Assembly: GCF_003350295.1 (NCBI RefSeq)
Contig: NZ_QLYY01000009.1
Location: 99,925-163,924, forward strand
Direction: 5' to 3'
Source of the DNA: Vibrio tetraodonis
GTDB taxonomy: Bacteria; Pseudomonadota; Gammaproteobacteria; Enterobacterales; Vibrionaceae
DNA length: 64,000 nucleotides
Shown: one piece after another, positions 17,105 to 25,530 of the stretch
Layout: each line of letters opens with the position of its first letter
How positions within the stretch are numbered: position 1 is the first letter of the stretch
Position numbers and translations under genes: made by a program
Notes under the pieces: generated by a model
Told to the model about the DNA's origin: nothing
The model's database searches: none
What the model saw: only the letters and a program-made list of their open reading frames with translations

Positions 17105-17401
17105 ATGTGGTACGTAATTTTTTCTCAAGATGTTGAAAATTCACTCGAAAAAAGACTGGGCGCTCGACCTGCTCATTTAGCTCGTTTACAAGAGCTTCAA
17201 GACGAAGGCCGTCTACTCACGGCCGGCCCTATGCCAGCGATAGACTCAAATGACCCAGGAGAAGCTGGTTTCTCAGGTTCAACCGTTATTGCAGAATTTG
17301 AATCACTCCAACAAGCGCAAGACTGGGCAGATGCAGACCCATACGTTGATGCTGGTGTTTATAAACAGGTGACAATTAAGCCGTACAAAAAAGTGTTCTA
17401 A
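17105..17401 (+). CDS. yciI: YciI family protein
   Basis: A 98-residue YciI protein ([28 protein letters not shown]... [12 protein letters not shown]). The family has a ferredoxin-like fold with a conserved His-Asp pair, here His in RPAHL and Asp in ADADPY. It is suggested to have hydrolase- or dehydrochlorinase-like activity, but the physiological role is unknown. The start at 17105 is supported by GAGGAC upstream and by length. A longer reading from 17069 adds 12 unrelated residues. Confidence 0.92.
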   Translation: MWYVIFSQDVENSLEKRLGARPAHLARLQELQDEGRLLTAGPMPAIDSNDPGEAGFSGSTVIAEFESLQQAQDWADADPYVDAGVYKQVTIKPYKKVF

Positions 17402-17402
17402 A

Positions 17403-17792
17403 ATGAAATTCAAAATTATCCTCGGAATACTAGCAGCCTCAATCGTTGCTGGATGCTCCTCTTCAGGAGAACAACGTCAGCTTGAGATGTTAGCTCATAG
17501 CAGAGCCAGTGTAATCGCTGCGGAGCTTCCAATGGAGGTAGGTCCACTTTCTATCTTAAGAGCCAATTCTAAGGGGACTATGATAGAAATAATGATGGTT
17601 TACAATCAGGATGCCCCAAAAGCAAAACCAATCCAGCATGTGCTCAAGACTAGCATTCAGAGTTACTGCAGCGATGAGGAAACTAAAGATAACTTGGATG
17701 TAGGCCTAACCTACAGAATAAAAATGCGCAATACTAGAGGTCAGTTAATGGTTGACCAAATTGTCTCAAAGCAAACATGTCAGGCCAAGTAA
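17403..17792 (+). CDS. Small lipoprotein, probable GspS/AspS-type T2SS pilotin
   Basis: A 129-residue lipoprotein with signal MKFKIILGILAASIVAGC (lipobox VAGC). The mature part has an N-terminal helix (RQLEMLAHSRASVIAAELP), then alternating strands (SILRANSKGTMIEIMMVYN), and two cysteines (SYCSDE, KQTCQ) that could form a disulfide. This resembles the AspS/GspS-beta pilotins that pilot the type II secretin in Vibrio, but I matched it from memory only. It starts one base after yciI, so it is co-transcribed. Alternatively it is a lipoprotein of unknown role. Confidence 0.6.
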   Translation: MKFKIILGILAASIVAGCSSSGEQRQLEMLAHSRASVIAAELPMEVGPLSILRANSKGTMIEIMMVYNQDAPKAKPIQHVLKTSIQSYCSDEETKDNLDVGLTYRIKMRNTRGQLMVDQIVSKQTCQAK

Positions 17793-18183
17793 TCAACTTT
17801 TCATACTCTAAAGTAGAGCTTCGATAGCTGCAGTCCCAACATATCAAGAAAGGAGAATCATTACTGTAATGACTCTCCTTAGCTCTATGCACGGCCATCA
17901 CTTTAATCCTTTCTTCAAGATATTTTTCTAAAATCCCTAGTGACATGGTCACAGATGAATATCGTTCCATGGGTTGTTTTATGAACTTTTTATGACAGAA
18001 AAAGCACTCCCTACATTGGTCTAATTATCTAAGTACAAGTTAGTCAACAATATTATCACTAGTTGATAAGCCAAATGCATATTGACTCAAAACTAATCCA
18101 TAACTTTCCACGATTTTCCAGTGTTGACGACTAACTTTCCCACTCCTAATGTTTGAGTGTGAGAGCAACGACAGGTGCCGCCA
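17793..18183. other. Non-coding region with two inverted repeats and a promoter
   Basis: Holds a 14-bp inverted repeat with one mismatch (AAGGAGAATCATTA-CTG-TAATGACTCTCCTT, 17850-17880) after the pilotin-like gene and a 6-5-6 palindrome TTATCA-CTAGT-TGATAA (18053-18069). It also holds a promoter for the next gene, TTGACG (18124-18129), 17 bases, TAATGT (18147-18152). A 78-codon minus-strand frame crosses the first repeat but shows no ribosome-binding site. Confidence 0.5.
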
Positions 18184-18399
18184 ATGAAACGCGCAAGCAA
18201 CTCCTACCGTTTACAGTTAATAAAAGAGATTGCAACGAAGAAAGAAAGGTTAGAGTGCAATGATCCTATGGCGAGCTATATCCATGAGCTTCTCGACACC
18301 GAATCCAATCCTCAAAAACAGAAAGAGCATCCTCATAGGTTTCATGACAACCATTTCGATGAAAATATTGGCGGTTGGGTCAGTGATGACTGGGAATAG
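18184..18399 (+). CDS. Small hypothetical protein
   Basis: A 71-residue, highly charged soluble protein, not recognised. It begins with a basic helix (KRASNSYRLQLIKEIATKKE) and ends in an acidic, His-rich tail (HRFHDNHFDENIGGW). The ATG at 18184 has AGG seven bases upstream. A GTG nine bases earlier is possible. A good promoter (TTGACG-17-TAATGT) lies 25 bases before the predicted transcript start, which supports a real gene. Confidence 0.5.
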   Translation: MKRASNSYRLQLIKEIATKKERLECNDPMASYIHELLDTESNPQKQKEHPHRFHDNHFDENIGGWVSDDWE

Positions 18400-18429
18400 A
18401 GGCGCCGACATACCAAACATGATGGCATG

Positions 18430-18678
18430 CTAAAACAATTTTTGCTGGGGATCTTTTTGTGACGGCGTCACTTCTTGTTCTTCCCTACTGTTTGCCAATC
18501 TTCGCCTGTAACGTTGACGACAAAGCTTTATGATGTGTAGCTGCTCTGCTGGCGAAAACGATAACCAATTGAAGCGCTCTTCTCGCTTGCGCATACAGCC
18601 TTTGCAATACCCCTTATCATCCGTGGTGCACACTCCAACACAAGGACTCGGCACAGAAAAAAGTTCTAACTGTTCCAT
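18430..18678 (-). CDS. DUF1289 family protein (YdhL type)
   Basis: An 82-residue cytoplasmic protein with the DUF1289 four-cysteine signature SPCVGVCTTDDKGYCKGCMR near residues 10-30, which is likely to bind zinc or an iron-sulfur cluster. A basic helix (CRQRYRRRLANS) follows. The ATG at 18678 (MEQLELFS) is preceded by AGAGG. A longer frame from 18723 has no such site. Function is unknown. It is convergent with the preceding small gene. Confidence 0.88.
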   Translation of the reverse strand: MEQLELFSVPSPCVGVCTTDDKGYCKGCMRKREERFNWLSFSPAEQLHIIKLCRQRYRRRLANSREEQEVTPSQKDPQQKLF

Positions 18679-18863
18679 AATATCCTCTCTGTACAGGTTT
18701 ATTGCTCTGGGTTGTACGATCAATCGCTCAGCATATTACACTACGAAATGATAAATAAACCATGACTCTAGACTGACAAAACCTAAGCATTTTCACCTAT
18801 ACTTTGAGGCATAAAAATCGTCTAAATGTCGATACAGGTATTTATATTCCGGAGTTTCCTACT

Positions 18864-19310
18864 ATGAAGTTTAGTCCAAAAACATTACTTGCTGCTGTTG
18901 CTCTTCCTATTATGATGACAGCATGTGCAAGCAATGGTAGCGGCGAAAAACAAATTACAGCCCAAGATCTTCAGCATCATAATTGGGAACTAGTTAGTGT
19001 TGATGGTGAAATGATACCTTCAGGCGAAGGGCATAAAAAGCCGCGTCTAGAAATTGGTGAAAAGCTAATGGCAAATGGCAACGCTGGCTGCAATAATTTC
19101 TTTGGTCAAGCAGAGCTAAAAAATAATCAGCTGCGCATCGCAAAAATGGGTATGACGATGAAAATGTGTATCGGCGAATCAATGAACCTTGAGCAAACAT
19201 TTTCTAAAACATTGTCACAATGGAGTGATATCACTCTGACTAAAGACAGCTTGATATTAATGAACGAAACACACACTCTCACGTTCAAGCTCAAAGACTG
19301 GAAAAAATAA
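18864..19310 (+). CDS. hslJ: META-domain heat shock lipoprotein HslJ
   Basis: A 148-residue lipoprotein. The signal is MKFSPKTLLAAVALPIMMTAC (lipobox MTAC) and the rest is one META domain (HNWELVSVDGEMIPSG... GNAGCNNFFGQ... MTMKMC). HslJ homologues are heat-inducible envelope proteins linked to novobiocin resistance in E. coli. The start at 18864 follows GGAG. An in-frame ATG 60 bases earlier lacks one. A possible promoter is CTGACA (18773-18778), 19 bases, TATACT (18798-18803). Confidence 0.88.
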   Translation: MKFSPKTLLAAVALPIMMTACASNGSGEKQITAQDLQHHNWELVSVDGEMIPSGEGHKKPRLEIGEKLMANGNAGCNNFFGQAELKNNQLRIAKMGMTMKMCIGESMNLEQTFSKTLSQWSDITLTKDSLILMNETHTLTFKLKDWKK

Positions 19311-19335
19311 GTTTTAAATACTCCTCTTCTAACCT

Positions 19336-19371
19336 AAACCCTTATGTCCTTCCTATTCATAAGGGTTTTTT
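19336..19371 (+). terminator. Terminator after hslJ
   Basis: Perfect 11-bp stem AAACCCTTATG / CATAAGGGTTT with an 11-base loop, then TTTA. The rest of the 361-base gap, up to the ynjB leader, shows no gene. Confidence 0.75.
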
Positions 19372-19615
19372 ATATCCGACTCTAAACCTTCTGAATTCAA
19401 TCTCACATTTATAGCTTACCCTGTTCATTGAGACGCTGAATATTTAGGTAGAAGCCAAAAGATACATCAACTTTCCATAGATTTGTGAAAATACTCTATC
19501 GCGAGCAAAGTTCAACGACCAGCAATCAACCAGCTTTGAGCAAGACTGATTGTTTTTTCTTCACTTGTCTCAAATAGTTAAAAAAATAAATTTTTTCCGT
19601 CATAATGAAGGAAAG

Positions 19616-19645
19616 CGACGGATAGAACGGTCTATCAAGGCGTCG
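19616..19645 (+). promoter_or_regulatory. Structured leader hairpin before ynjB
   Basis: Nested inverted repeat: CGACG, GATAGA, loop ACGG, TCTATC, four-base bulge AAGG, CGTCG. It lies 26 bases before the ynjB start, probably in the 5' untranslated region. It does not match a TPP riboswitch by eye. Confidence 0.45.
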
Positions 19646-19671
19646 GCAATACGATTTTTAAAAGGACCCTC

Positions 19672-20814
19672 ATGACAAAGCTGATCACACTTTTCTCTAG
19701 TTTTCTTTTCTCTCTAAGCCTGATGGCAGAAACCAATTGGCAAGACGTAACGCAAAAAGCAAACGGACAAACTGTTTACTTTCATGCTTGGGGAGGCAGC
19801 CAAGAAATTAACAACTACCTTAGATGGGCAAATAAAAGGCTACAAAAAGAATACGGTGTGACACTCAAACATGTAAAAGTGTCTGATATCGCTGAAACGA
19901 CCTCTCGTTTGATCGCAGAAAAAGCGGCCGAAAAAAACACCCAAGGAAGCGTCGATTTGGTCTGGATCAATGGTGAAAACTTCAAATCTATGAAAAACAA
20001 CCAATTATTATTTGGTCCTTTCGTTGAGCGCCTACCAAACTGGGAAAAAGTAAACAAATCACTTCCTGTTGATAGCGATTTTTCAGAACCTACAGAGGGA
20101 CTTGAAGCTCCATGGGGAGTAGGCCAGCTCGTCTTTATCCATGACAAGGTTAAGTTAAACAATCCTCCCGCATCTTTCAATGAACTGCTTAGTTACGCAA
20201 AAGCGTTTCCAAACCGGTTAAGCTACCCTAAGCCACCTGCTTTTCATGGCACAAGCTTCTTAAAAGCCTTACTTATCGAGCTAACCAACAATGACCCTTC
20301 CCTATCGCAGCCAGTTGATAAGGTCGACTTTAATGAAGTCACTCGCTCGTTATGGCAATATTTAGATAAGTTTCATAAAGTTGCGTGGCGTAAAGGACAA
20401 CAATTTCCCACAAGCGCAGCAGAAACCGTACAGTTGCTTGATGACGGCCAATTGGATCTTGCCATCACCTTCAACCCAAACTCTGTCTATTCTTCTCAAA
20501 TCAGTGGCAATTTAGCCAAAACGACCGCCGTTTATGCAATGGATGCAGGTGCGCTTTCGAATATCCACTTTTTGGCTATTCCGTGGAATGCAAATGCCAA
20601 AGAAGGAGCGCTTATCGCTATTAATTTTTTGTTAAGCCCTGAGGCGCAGTCTCGAAAAGGTGACATCTCTGTATGGGGGGATCCATCAGTCCTAAAGAAC
20701 CAGTTCTTGACTGGAAGTGCTAACAAAACCTCTCTATTTAAGTCGATTGCTGAACCACATCCAAGCTGGCAAGCCGCGTTAGAGAATGAATGGCAAAAAC
20801 GCTATGGTAACTAG
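19672..20814 (+). CDS. ynjB: ABC transporter solute-binding protein YnjB
   Basis: A 380-residue periplasmic binding protein with signal peptide MTKLITLFSSFLFSLSLMA, cleaved before ETNWQ. The mature protein resembles the YnjB family of iron/thiamine-type binding proteins (YFHAWGGSQEINNYLRWA, VDLVWINGENF, APWGVGQLVFIHD). The substrate is unknown, although the fold class binds small anions, thiamine or iron chelates. The gene heads an operon with the permease (20-base gap), the ATPase and a CDP-alcohol transferase, and its start follows AAAGGA. Confidence 0.9.
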   Translation: MTKLITLFSSFLFSLSLMAETNWQDVTQKANGQTVYFHAWGGSQEINNYLRWANKRLQKEYGVTLKHVKVSDIAETTSRLIAEKAAEKNTQGSVDLVWINGENFKSMKNNQLLFGPFVERLPNWEKVNKSLPVDSDFSEPTEGLEAPWGVGQLVFIHDKVKLNNPPASFNELLSYAKAFPNRLSYPKPPAFHGTSFLKALLIELTNNDPSLSQPVDKVDFNEVTRSLWQYLDKFHKVAWRKGQQFPTSAAETVQLLDDGQLDLAITFNPNSVYSSQISGNLAKTTAVYAMDAGALSNIHFLAIPWNANAKEGALIAINFLLSPEAQSRKGDISVWGDPSVLKNQFLTGSANKTSLFKSIAEPHPSWQAALENEWQKRYGN

Positions 20815-20834
20815 AGCTGCAATGATATAGCCAA

Positions 20835-22541
20835 ATGTATAGAGCCGCATATTTAGCATTAATCCTTATTTGTATAGTACCGACTATCCCTGGGCTAGTC
20901 GGTGTTATGCTCTCATCATTAGGATACGTTCCACCAGTTGGACTATTCGATTGGTCACTGTCCCATTACACAAGTTTCTTTTCTTGGCCAGGGATCCATA
21001 AATCGGTACTACTCACCCTATTTAGTGCTATTTTCAGTACCTATCTCTCATGTTTTATCTGCTTTGCGATTTTACAAAAATTATGGTTAGGTAGGCATTG
21101 GTCAAAAGTTGAGACTCTGCTTGCCCCACTACTGGCCATGCCTCATGTTGCGTTTGCGATTGGTTTTGCATTTCTTTTTGCCCCGACAGGCATACTGGCA
21201 CGCGTTTTAGTCGAGACCACGGCTTTCACGCCAGATACACAACACTCAGCTTGGTTGGTTCATGACCTTTATGCACTGGGTTTAACAATAGCGCTAACAT
21301 TAAAAGAAGTGCCTTTTCTCCTTTTAATGAGCATTCCTGTTTTACATCAACTAAACGTAGATCGAGTCCATAAGGTCAGTACGTCGCTTGGTTATTCTCC
21401 GGTACAAATGTGGTGGAAAGCCATTTTACCTCAGTGGCTAGTCAAAATGCGCTTCGCTCTGTTTGCTGTGATTGCTTACGGCGTCTCTGTCGTTGACTTA
21501 AGTTTAATCCTTGGTCCAACCAATCCTCCTACACTTGCCGTTTTAGTATGGCAATGGTTTAGCGACCCGGATCTCTCCCTCATCCCACGAGCGGCAACCG
21601 GTGCCGTGATGCTCTTTTGCATAGCAAGTTTGTTATTAGCATTGGTTGTTTTAATAGAAAAAGTCGTCGTAGGACCTTGGGGAAATTGGCAATTTTCTGG
21701 GCGACATGGCACAAGTCTACCTGGTAAAACTTTATTTACTTTTTCAGTAATCTTGGCCGGGGTTATGCTACCTCTGATGGTGATTTGGAGTTTCGCTCAA
21801 CGCTGGCGTTTCCCAGATGTGCTTCCATCTCGCTATAGCCTGAGATTTTGGACCAATGAGTGGGACAATATCCTCCCGACCATTGGGCAAAGTCTTGCTA
21901 TTGCTGCCATTACGGCATGTATCGGCTTAATACTCGCCATATTAGCACACGAATGTCGACTCAAGTTTAAAATACATTTACCCAAATATGTTATTGCCTT
22001 ACCTATGCTTATTCCCCAGCTTTCTATCTTATTTGGCATTCAGGTAGCTAGCTTGTATTTGTCAGACAGCAGCTATTATCTATGGGTAATCTGGTCACAT
22101 ATATTCTTCGCATTCCCCCTCGTGTATTTGGCACTTGATGGTCCATGGCAGACTTATAACCATCAATTTAGTAAAGTCGCACTAAGTTTGGGCCAAACGC
22201 CTCTCATGGTTTTTTTCAAAGTGAAGGTAAAATTGTTACTGCCCGCTATTTGGTATGCTTGGGCGGTAGGTGCCAGTGTCAGCTTAGCGCAATATTTACC
22301 GACTCTCATGTTGGGTGGGGGTCGAATCACAACAATAACTACAGAGGCCGTAGCTTTGTCGAGCGGCTTCGATAGGCGAGTCACCGCTATTTATGCCATT
22401 TGGCAAGCGTTACTGCCATTTATTTTCTTCGCTACAGCTATTGGAATGAGTGCATTAGCAGGGCGTCGCACATACCGTAGAAAGACCAAAAGGGATACCG
22501 TTTCACATGACGCTGTCATTAGAAAACATCGCCATCTATAA
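20835..22541 (+). CDS. ynjC: ABC transporter fused permease YnjC
   Basis: A 568-residue inner-membrane permease with about twelve transmembrane helices, arranged as two permease domains in one chain. Each half has an EAA-type loop facing the ATPase (SLGYSPVQMWWKAILPQ and SLGQTPLMVFFKVKVKLL). This is the duplicated architecture of ThiP/FbpB-like importers. It overlaps ynjD by 35 bases. Partners are YnjB and YnjD. Confidence 0.92.
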   Translation: MYRAAYLALILICIVPTIPGLVGVMLSSLGYVPPVGLFDWSLSHYTSFFSWPGIHKSVLLTLFSAIFSTYLSCFICFAILQKLWLGRHWSKVETLLAPLLAMPHVAFAIGFAFLFAPTGILARVLVETTAFTPDTQHSAWLVHDLYALGLTIALTLKEVPFLLLMSIPVLHQLNVDRVHKVSTSLGYSPVQMWWKAILPQWLVKMRFALFAVIAYGVSVVDLSLILGPTNPPTLAVLVWQWFSDPDLSLIPRAATGAVMLFCIASLLLALVVLIEKVVVGPWGNWQFSGRHGTSLPGKTLFTFSVILAGVMLPLMVIWSFAQRWRFPDVLPSRYSLRFWTNEWDNILPTIGQSLAIAAITACIGLILAILAHECRLKFKIHLPKYVIALPMLIPQLSILFGIQVASLYLSDSSYYLWVIWSHIFFAFPLVYLALDGPWQTYNHQFSKVALSLGQTPLMVFFKVKVKLLLPAIWYAWAVGASVSLAQYLPTLMLGGGRITTITTEAVALSSGFDRRVTAIYAIWQALLPFIFFATAIGMSALAGRRTYRRKTKRDTVSHDAVIRKHRHL

Positions 22542-23154
22542 AAATAATGGTGACACACTGTTATCAGACTTAACATTTTCAGCCTCCGCAGATGAAGTGA
22601 TCTGCTTAATGGGGCCAAGTGGATGCGGAAAGTCTACATTGCTGAGTTTGATTGCTGGCCACTTAGGCCCTGAGTTTACTCACTCAGGCCATATTATGCT
22701 TAACGGACGAGATCTGGAAGTACTTGAACCACACAAAAGAAAGGTCGGTATTCTGTTTCAAGATGATCTTTTGTTCCCCCACTTAAACATCTGGCAAAAC
22801 CTCGCATTTGCCCTTCCAAACCATGTTAAAGGTCAGCAAAGATATCAAGAAGCACTATCGGCACTCAACAAAGTCGAGCTTACATCCTTAGCAGAGTCTT
22901 ACCCAGACCAAATATCAGGAGGCCAACGCGCCCGAATTAGTTTGGTCAGAATGCTTCTTGCGAAACCTGATCTTGCCTTGCTAGACGAACCCTTTAGCAA
23001 GTTGGACAAAGCGCTCAGAACGCAATTTCGCGACTGGGTCATGGAGCAGCTCGCTCGGGCTAATATTCCTACAATTATGGTAACCCATGATGAGGACGAT
23101 GTTCCAAAACATGGACGAGTGTTTAACTGGCCATGGAGTCATTGCCATGCTTGA
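22507..23154 (+). CDS. ynjD: ABC transporter ATP-binding protein YnjD
   Basis: A 215-residue ABC ATPase. Walker A is MGPSGCGKSTLL (about residues 37-48), the signature is ISGGQRARISL, Walker B is LALLDEPFSKLD and the switch His is VTHDEDD. It is short and lacks a C-terminal regulatory domain, as usual for YnjD. It overlaps ynjC by 35 bases and ynjF by 8 bases, which indicates tight coupling. Confidence 0.93.
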   Translation: MTLSLENIAIYKNNGDTLLSDLTFSASADEVICLMGPSGCGKSTLLSLIAGHLGPEFTHSGHIMLNGRDLEVLEPHKRKVGILFQDDLLFPHLNIWQNLAFALPNHVKGQQRYQEALSALNKVELTSLAESYPDQISGGQRARISLVRMLLAKPDLALLDEPFSKLDKALRTQFRDWVMEQLARANIPTIMVTHDEDDVPKHGRVFNWPWSHCHA

Positions 23155-23752
23155 TAGATTCAGTATAAAAATCATTCGCTCTCCACTCGCCTTATTGGCC
23201 ACCGGAATAGATAAGCTAGGAGTAACTGCCAATCAAACAACTGTTTTTGGCTTTGGAATAGGCGTGCTTGCCTTCCCCGCGTTGTATTTTAATCACTATG
23301 ATCTGGCTTTAATTCTGATACTCCTCAATCGACTGTGTGACGGTTTAGACGGAGCATTAGCGAGGCGACAAGGGATCACTGACGCTGGCGGGTTTCTTGA
23401 TATTAGCTTAGATTTCTTATTCTACTCTCTAATCCCATTTGGCTTCGTCGTCGCCAATCCAGAACAAAACGCGGTAGCTGGGGCATTTCTGATTTTTTCT
23501 TTTATCGGCACAGGTTCTAGCTTTCTCGCGTTTGCCGTCATGGCAAGTAAACAAGGGATTGAAAATCCAATCTATAAAAACAAATCGCTGTATTACATGA
23601 GCGGCCTAACAGAAGGCACTGAGACAATCGCTTGTTTTGTTGCCATGTGTCTAGTACCTCAGTACTTCGCTATTATTGCCGTTGTGTTTGGTATTGCTTG
23701 CTGGTTTACAACCTTAACTCGTATCTACTCTGGTTTTCAAACCCTTAAGTAG
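23147..23752 (+). CDS. ynjF: CDP-alcohol phosphatidyltransferase family protein YnjF
   Basis: A 201-residue membrane enzyme with the CDP-alcohol motif (DGLDGALARRQGITDAGGFLD), where the acidic residues are kept but the spacing before the second half is one residue shorter than in PgsA. I know the same spacing from E. coli YnjF. The start at 23147 is set by GGAG eight bases upstream and overlaps the ynjD end. The acceptor alcohol is unknown. Its place in an importer operon suggests that it uses or modifies the imported compound (inference). E. coli's ynjE rhodanese is absent here. Confidence 0.87.
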   Translation: MLDRFSIKIIRSPLALLATGIDKLGVTANQTTVFGFGIGVLAFPALYFNHYDLALILILLNRLCDGLDGALARRQGITDAGGFLDISLDFLFYSLIPFGFVVANPEQNAVAGAFLIFSFIGTGSSFLAFAVMASKQGIENPIYKNKSLYYMSGLTEGTETIACFVAMCLVPQYFAIIAVVFGIACWFTTLTRIYSGFQTLK

Positions 23753-24695
23753 CCTCAGGGTGGTGTTCGAACAGCATCACCTTAAGGGCCGCATCAGTGT
23801 CTATGTCTGAAAACTCCACTGGATTATCAAGGCGGGACTGATAGCCGATCTGTGGCGCCGCTTCTTGCATACTGGTGATCAAGAAATCGCCACTGACTTG
23901 TGGTGAGTTAACACAAGCCAATACTTTGCCCCTTTCAGCAAGTAACTCAGGGAGACGGCGCAGAATTCGAATATAATCTTTGCTTAGAGCAAAGCTGCCT
24001 TTTTGAAACGAGGGCGGGTCGATAACGACTAAGTCATAGGGACCTAATTTTCTAATTTTCCCCCATGATTTAAATATGTCGTAAGCCAAAAACTTTACTT
24101 GGCTAAGATTGTGGTCATTAAGTCTGTGATTATCTCGCCCTTTATTTAAAGAGGCTCTGGCCATGTCAACATTCACTACCTGCGTTGCACCTCCTTCAAT
24201 CGCCGCGACCGAGAATCCGCAGGTATAAGAAAACAGGTTGAGTACTCTTTTATTGCCCGCATGACTCTTAACCCAGTCTCGGCCCAAGCGCATATCAAGA
24301 AACAAACCAAAGTTTTGATTTCGGCCAATATTCAACTGATATTTCAAACCCGACTCTATCACGATAGGCTTGTCATTGAGTTCACCAAACACCACTTCCA
24401 CAGGAGCACCATCAAGATAACGATGCTGAATAGCTGCGCAAGTTCCCCCTTTATCACGCCATGATTTGGTTTGAGATAAGGTATCAAGACCAGCTTTTAG
24501 CGCCTCGATGAACACTTCTTCAACGGGTTTAAATATATTGATTAAAAGCTGACTGTCTACCCAATCGCACGTTATCTGCTCAAGTCCAAGGTAAACACGG
24601 CCTCTGCCATGAAACAAACGTCTAACTTCATCGGGTGCATTGAATAGTGCATCACTGACATGAGAAAAGAAAATAGGCAGCTTTGAAACCTGCAT
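23745..24695 (-). CDS. Class I SAM-dependent methyltransferase (RlmI/RlmK-like fold)
   Basis: A 316-residue protein with an N-terminal substrate-recognition part and a SAM-binding domain: motif I NLFSYTCGFSVAAIEGGA (about 151-168), acidic strand end VVNVD, and motif IV VVIDPPSFQKGSF (about 225-237). The PPSF motif and the layout match the rRNA m5C/m2G methyltransferases of the RlmI/RlmK group, so an RNA substrate is likely but unproven. It ends 8 bases inside the 3' end of ynjF (convergent). It is preceded by a pseudouridine synthase 15 bases upstream, which points to a small RNA-modification operon. Confidence 0.82.
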   Translation of the reverse strand: MQVSKLPIFFSHVSDALFNAPDEVRRLFHGRGRVYLGLEQITCDWVDSQLLINIFKPVEEVFIEALKAGLDTLSQTKSWRDKGGTCAAIQHRYLDGAPVEVVFGELNDKPIVIESGLKYQLNIGRNQNFGLFLDMRLGRDWVKSHAGNKRVLNLFSYTCGFSVAAIEGGATQVVNVDMARASLNKGRDNHRLNDHNLSQVKFLAYDIFKSWGKIRKLGPYDLVVIDPPSFQKGSFALSKDYIRILRRLPELLAERGKVLACVNSPQVSGDFLITSMQEAAPQIGYQSRLDNPVEFSDIDTDAALKVMLFEHHPEAT

Positions 24696-24710
24696 AGAAA
24701 AGTCCTGTTG

Positions 24711-25403
24711 TTATTTTATTGTTGGCCATGGCAAGTCCCAAGGAGAAAGCCAAATTTGTATACCATCACTTACACTTGTTTGGTGCCATTTCTCTTTGTC
24801 ACTTGCCCAGTCTCTTGGATCACAGACAAACCGGAAGCTTTCACCTTGAAAATCAAACATAATCGCAAAAGCATGCAAGTATCCCCTGCTAGCTTGGCAG
24901 GAAGGATTGTAGATAGTGTCACCAACAATTGGTGAGCCTATGGATTTTAGAGCAACGCGAATTTGATGGGTTTTTCCGGTAAAGGGTTTACAAATAAAGA
25001 GACGCTCTCCAGGCTCAGCACTGGCTGAAAAGAATTGAGTGATAGCAGGATTAGACTGTGTTTTCACTAGCTTCCATGTGCTGCGGCGTGAACGTTCCAT
25101 ATCCCCTTTAACTAGGCCTTGCTTCTTTTTCGGCTTTTTACTGCCAATTGCCAAATAGAACTTAGCAACCTTTCGCTCTGCAAATAACTGTGAGAGCTCG
25201 CTGGCAGCCTGCCTGTTACGCGCTAGTAGCAAAATGCCAGAGGTCATTTTATCTAATCTATGTATTAGATATAACGGCTTCCCATCTAATGACCTTGAAA
25301 CTTCCTTAAGCAACATAGTATCACCATCATCCTTGTGAACTGACACTTGCGGGTGTTTATTGATGACGACAAAGTCCGAGTGAGAAAAAAGAATATCAAA
25401 CAT
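24711..25403 (-). CDS. RluA-family pseudouridine synthase
   Basis: A 230-residue protein with the RluA catalytic motif HRLDKMTSGILLLA (catalytic Asp near residue 50) and the later FTGKTHQIRVALKSIGSPIVGD block. There is no S4 domain. It converts uridine to pseudouridine in RNA. The exact target is unknown, and it looks like the TIGR01621-type group. It is co-directional with the methyltransferase downstream. Confidence 0.88.
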   Translation of the reverse strand: MFDILFSHSDFVVINKHPQVSVHKDDGDTMLLKEVSRSLDGKPLYLIHRLDKMTSGILLLARNRQAASELSQLFAERKVAKFYLAIGSKKPKKKQGLVKGDMERSRRSTWKLVKTQSNPAITQFFSASAEPGERLFICKPFTGKTHQIRVALKSIGSPIVGDTIYNPSCQASRGYLHAFAIMFDFQGESFRFVCDPRDWASDKEKWHQTSVSDGIQIWLSPWDLPWPTIK

Positions 25404-25483
25404 AAAACGGCAACTCTAATTAGAAGGCATGAGTATACCTGTTATGCCTGCTAATTCCAGAACTTGGTAGGCGAGATAATAAA

Positions 25484-25504
25484 ACAGGGGCCCAAGGCCC
25501 CTGT
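25484..25504 (-). terminator. Terminator after NSS transporter gene
   Basis: Stem ACAGGGGCC / GGCCCCTGT with loop CAA. On the minus strand it is followed by TTTTATT, 27 bases after the stop codon. Confidence 0.85.
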
Positions 25505-25530
25505 ACATCTGAAATATAGCCGAGTATCTA

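Noticed and set aside
17734..17970. 78-codon minus-strand frame with a CxxC motif
   Set aside because: No ribosome-binding site, overlaps the pilotin-like gene and runs through a perfect-looking hairpin. Could be revisited if conserved.
19616..19671. Known riboswitch before ynjB (TPP, SAM or others)
   Set aside because: The conserved CTGAGA of TPP and other known cores are not present. Only a simple nested hairpin is seen.
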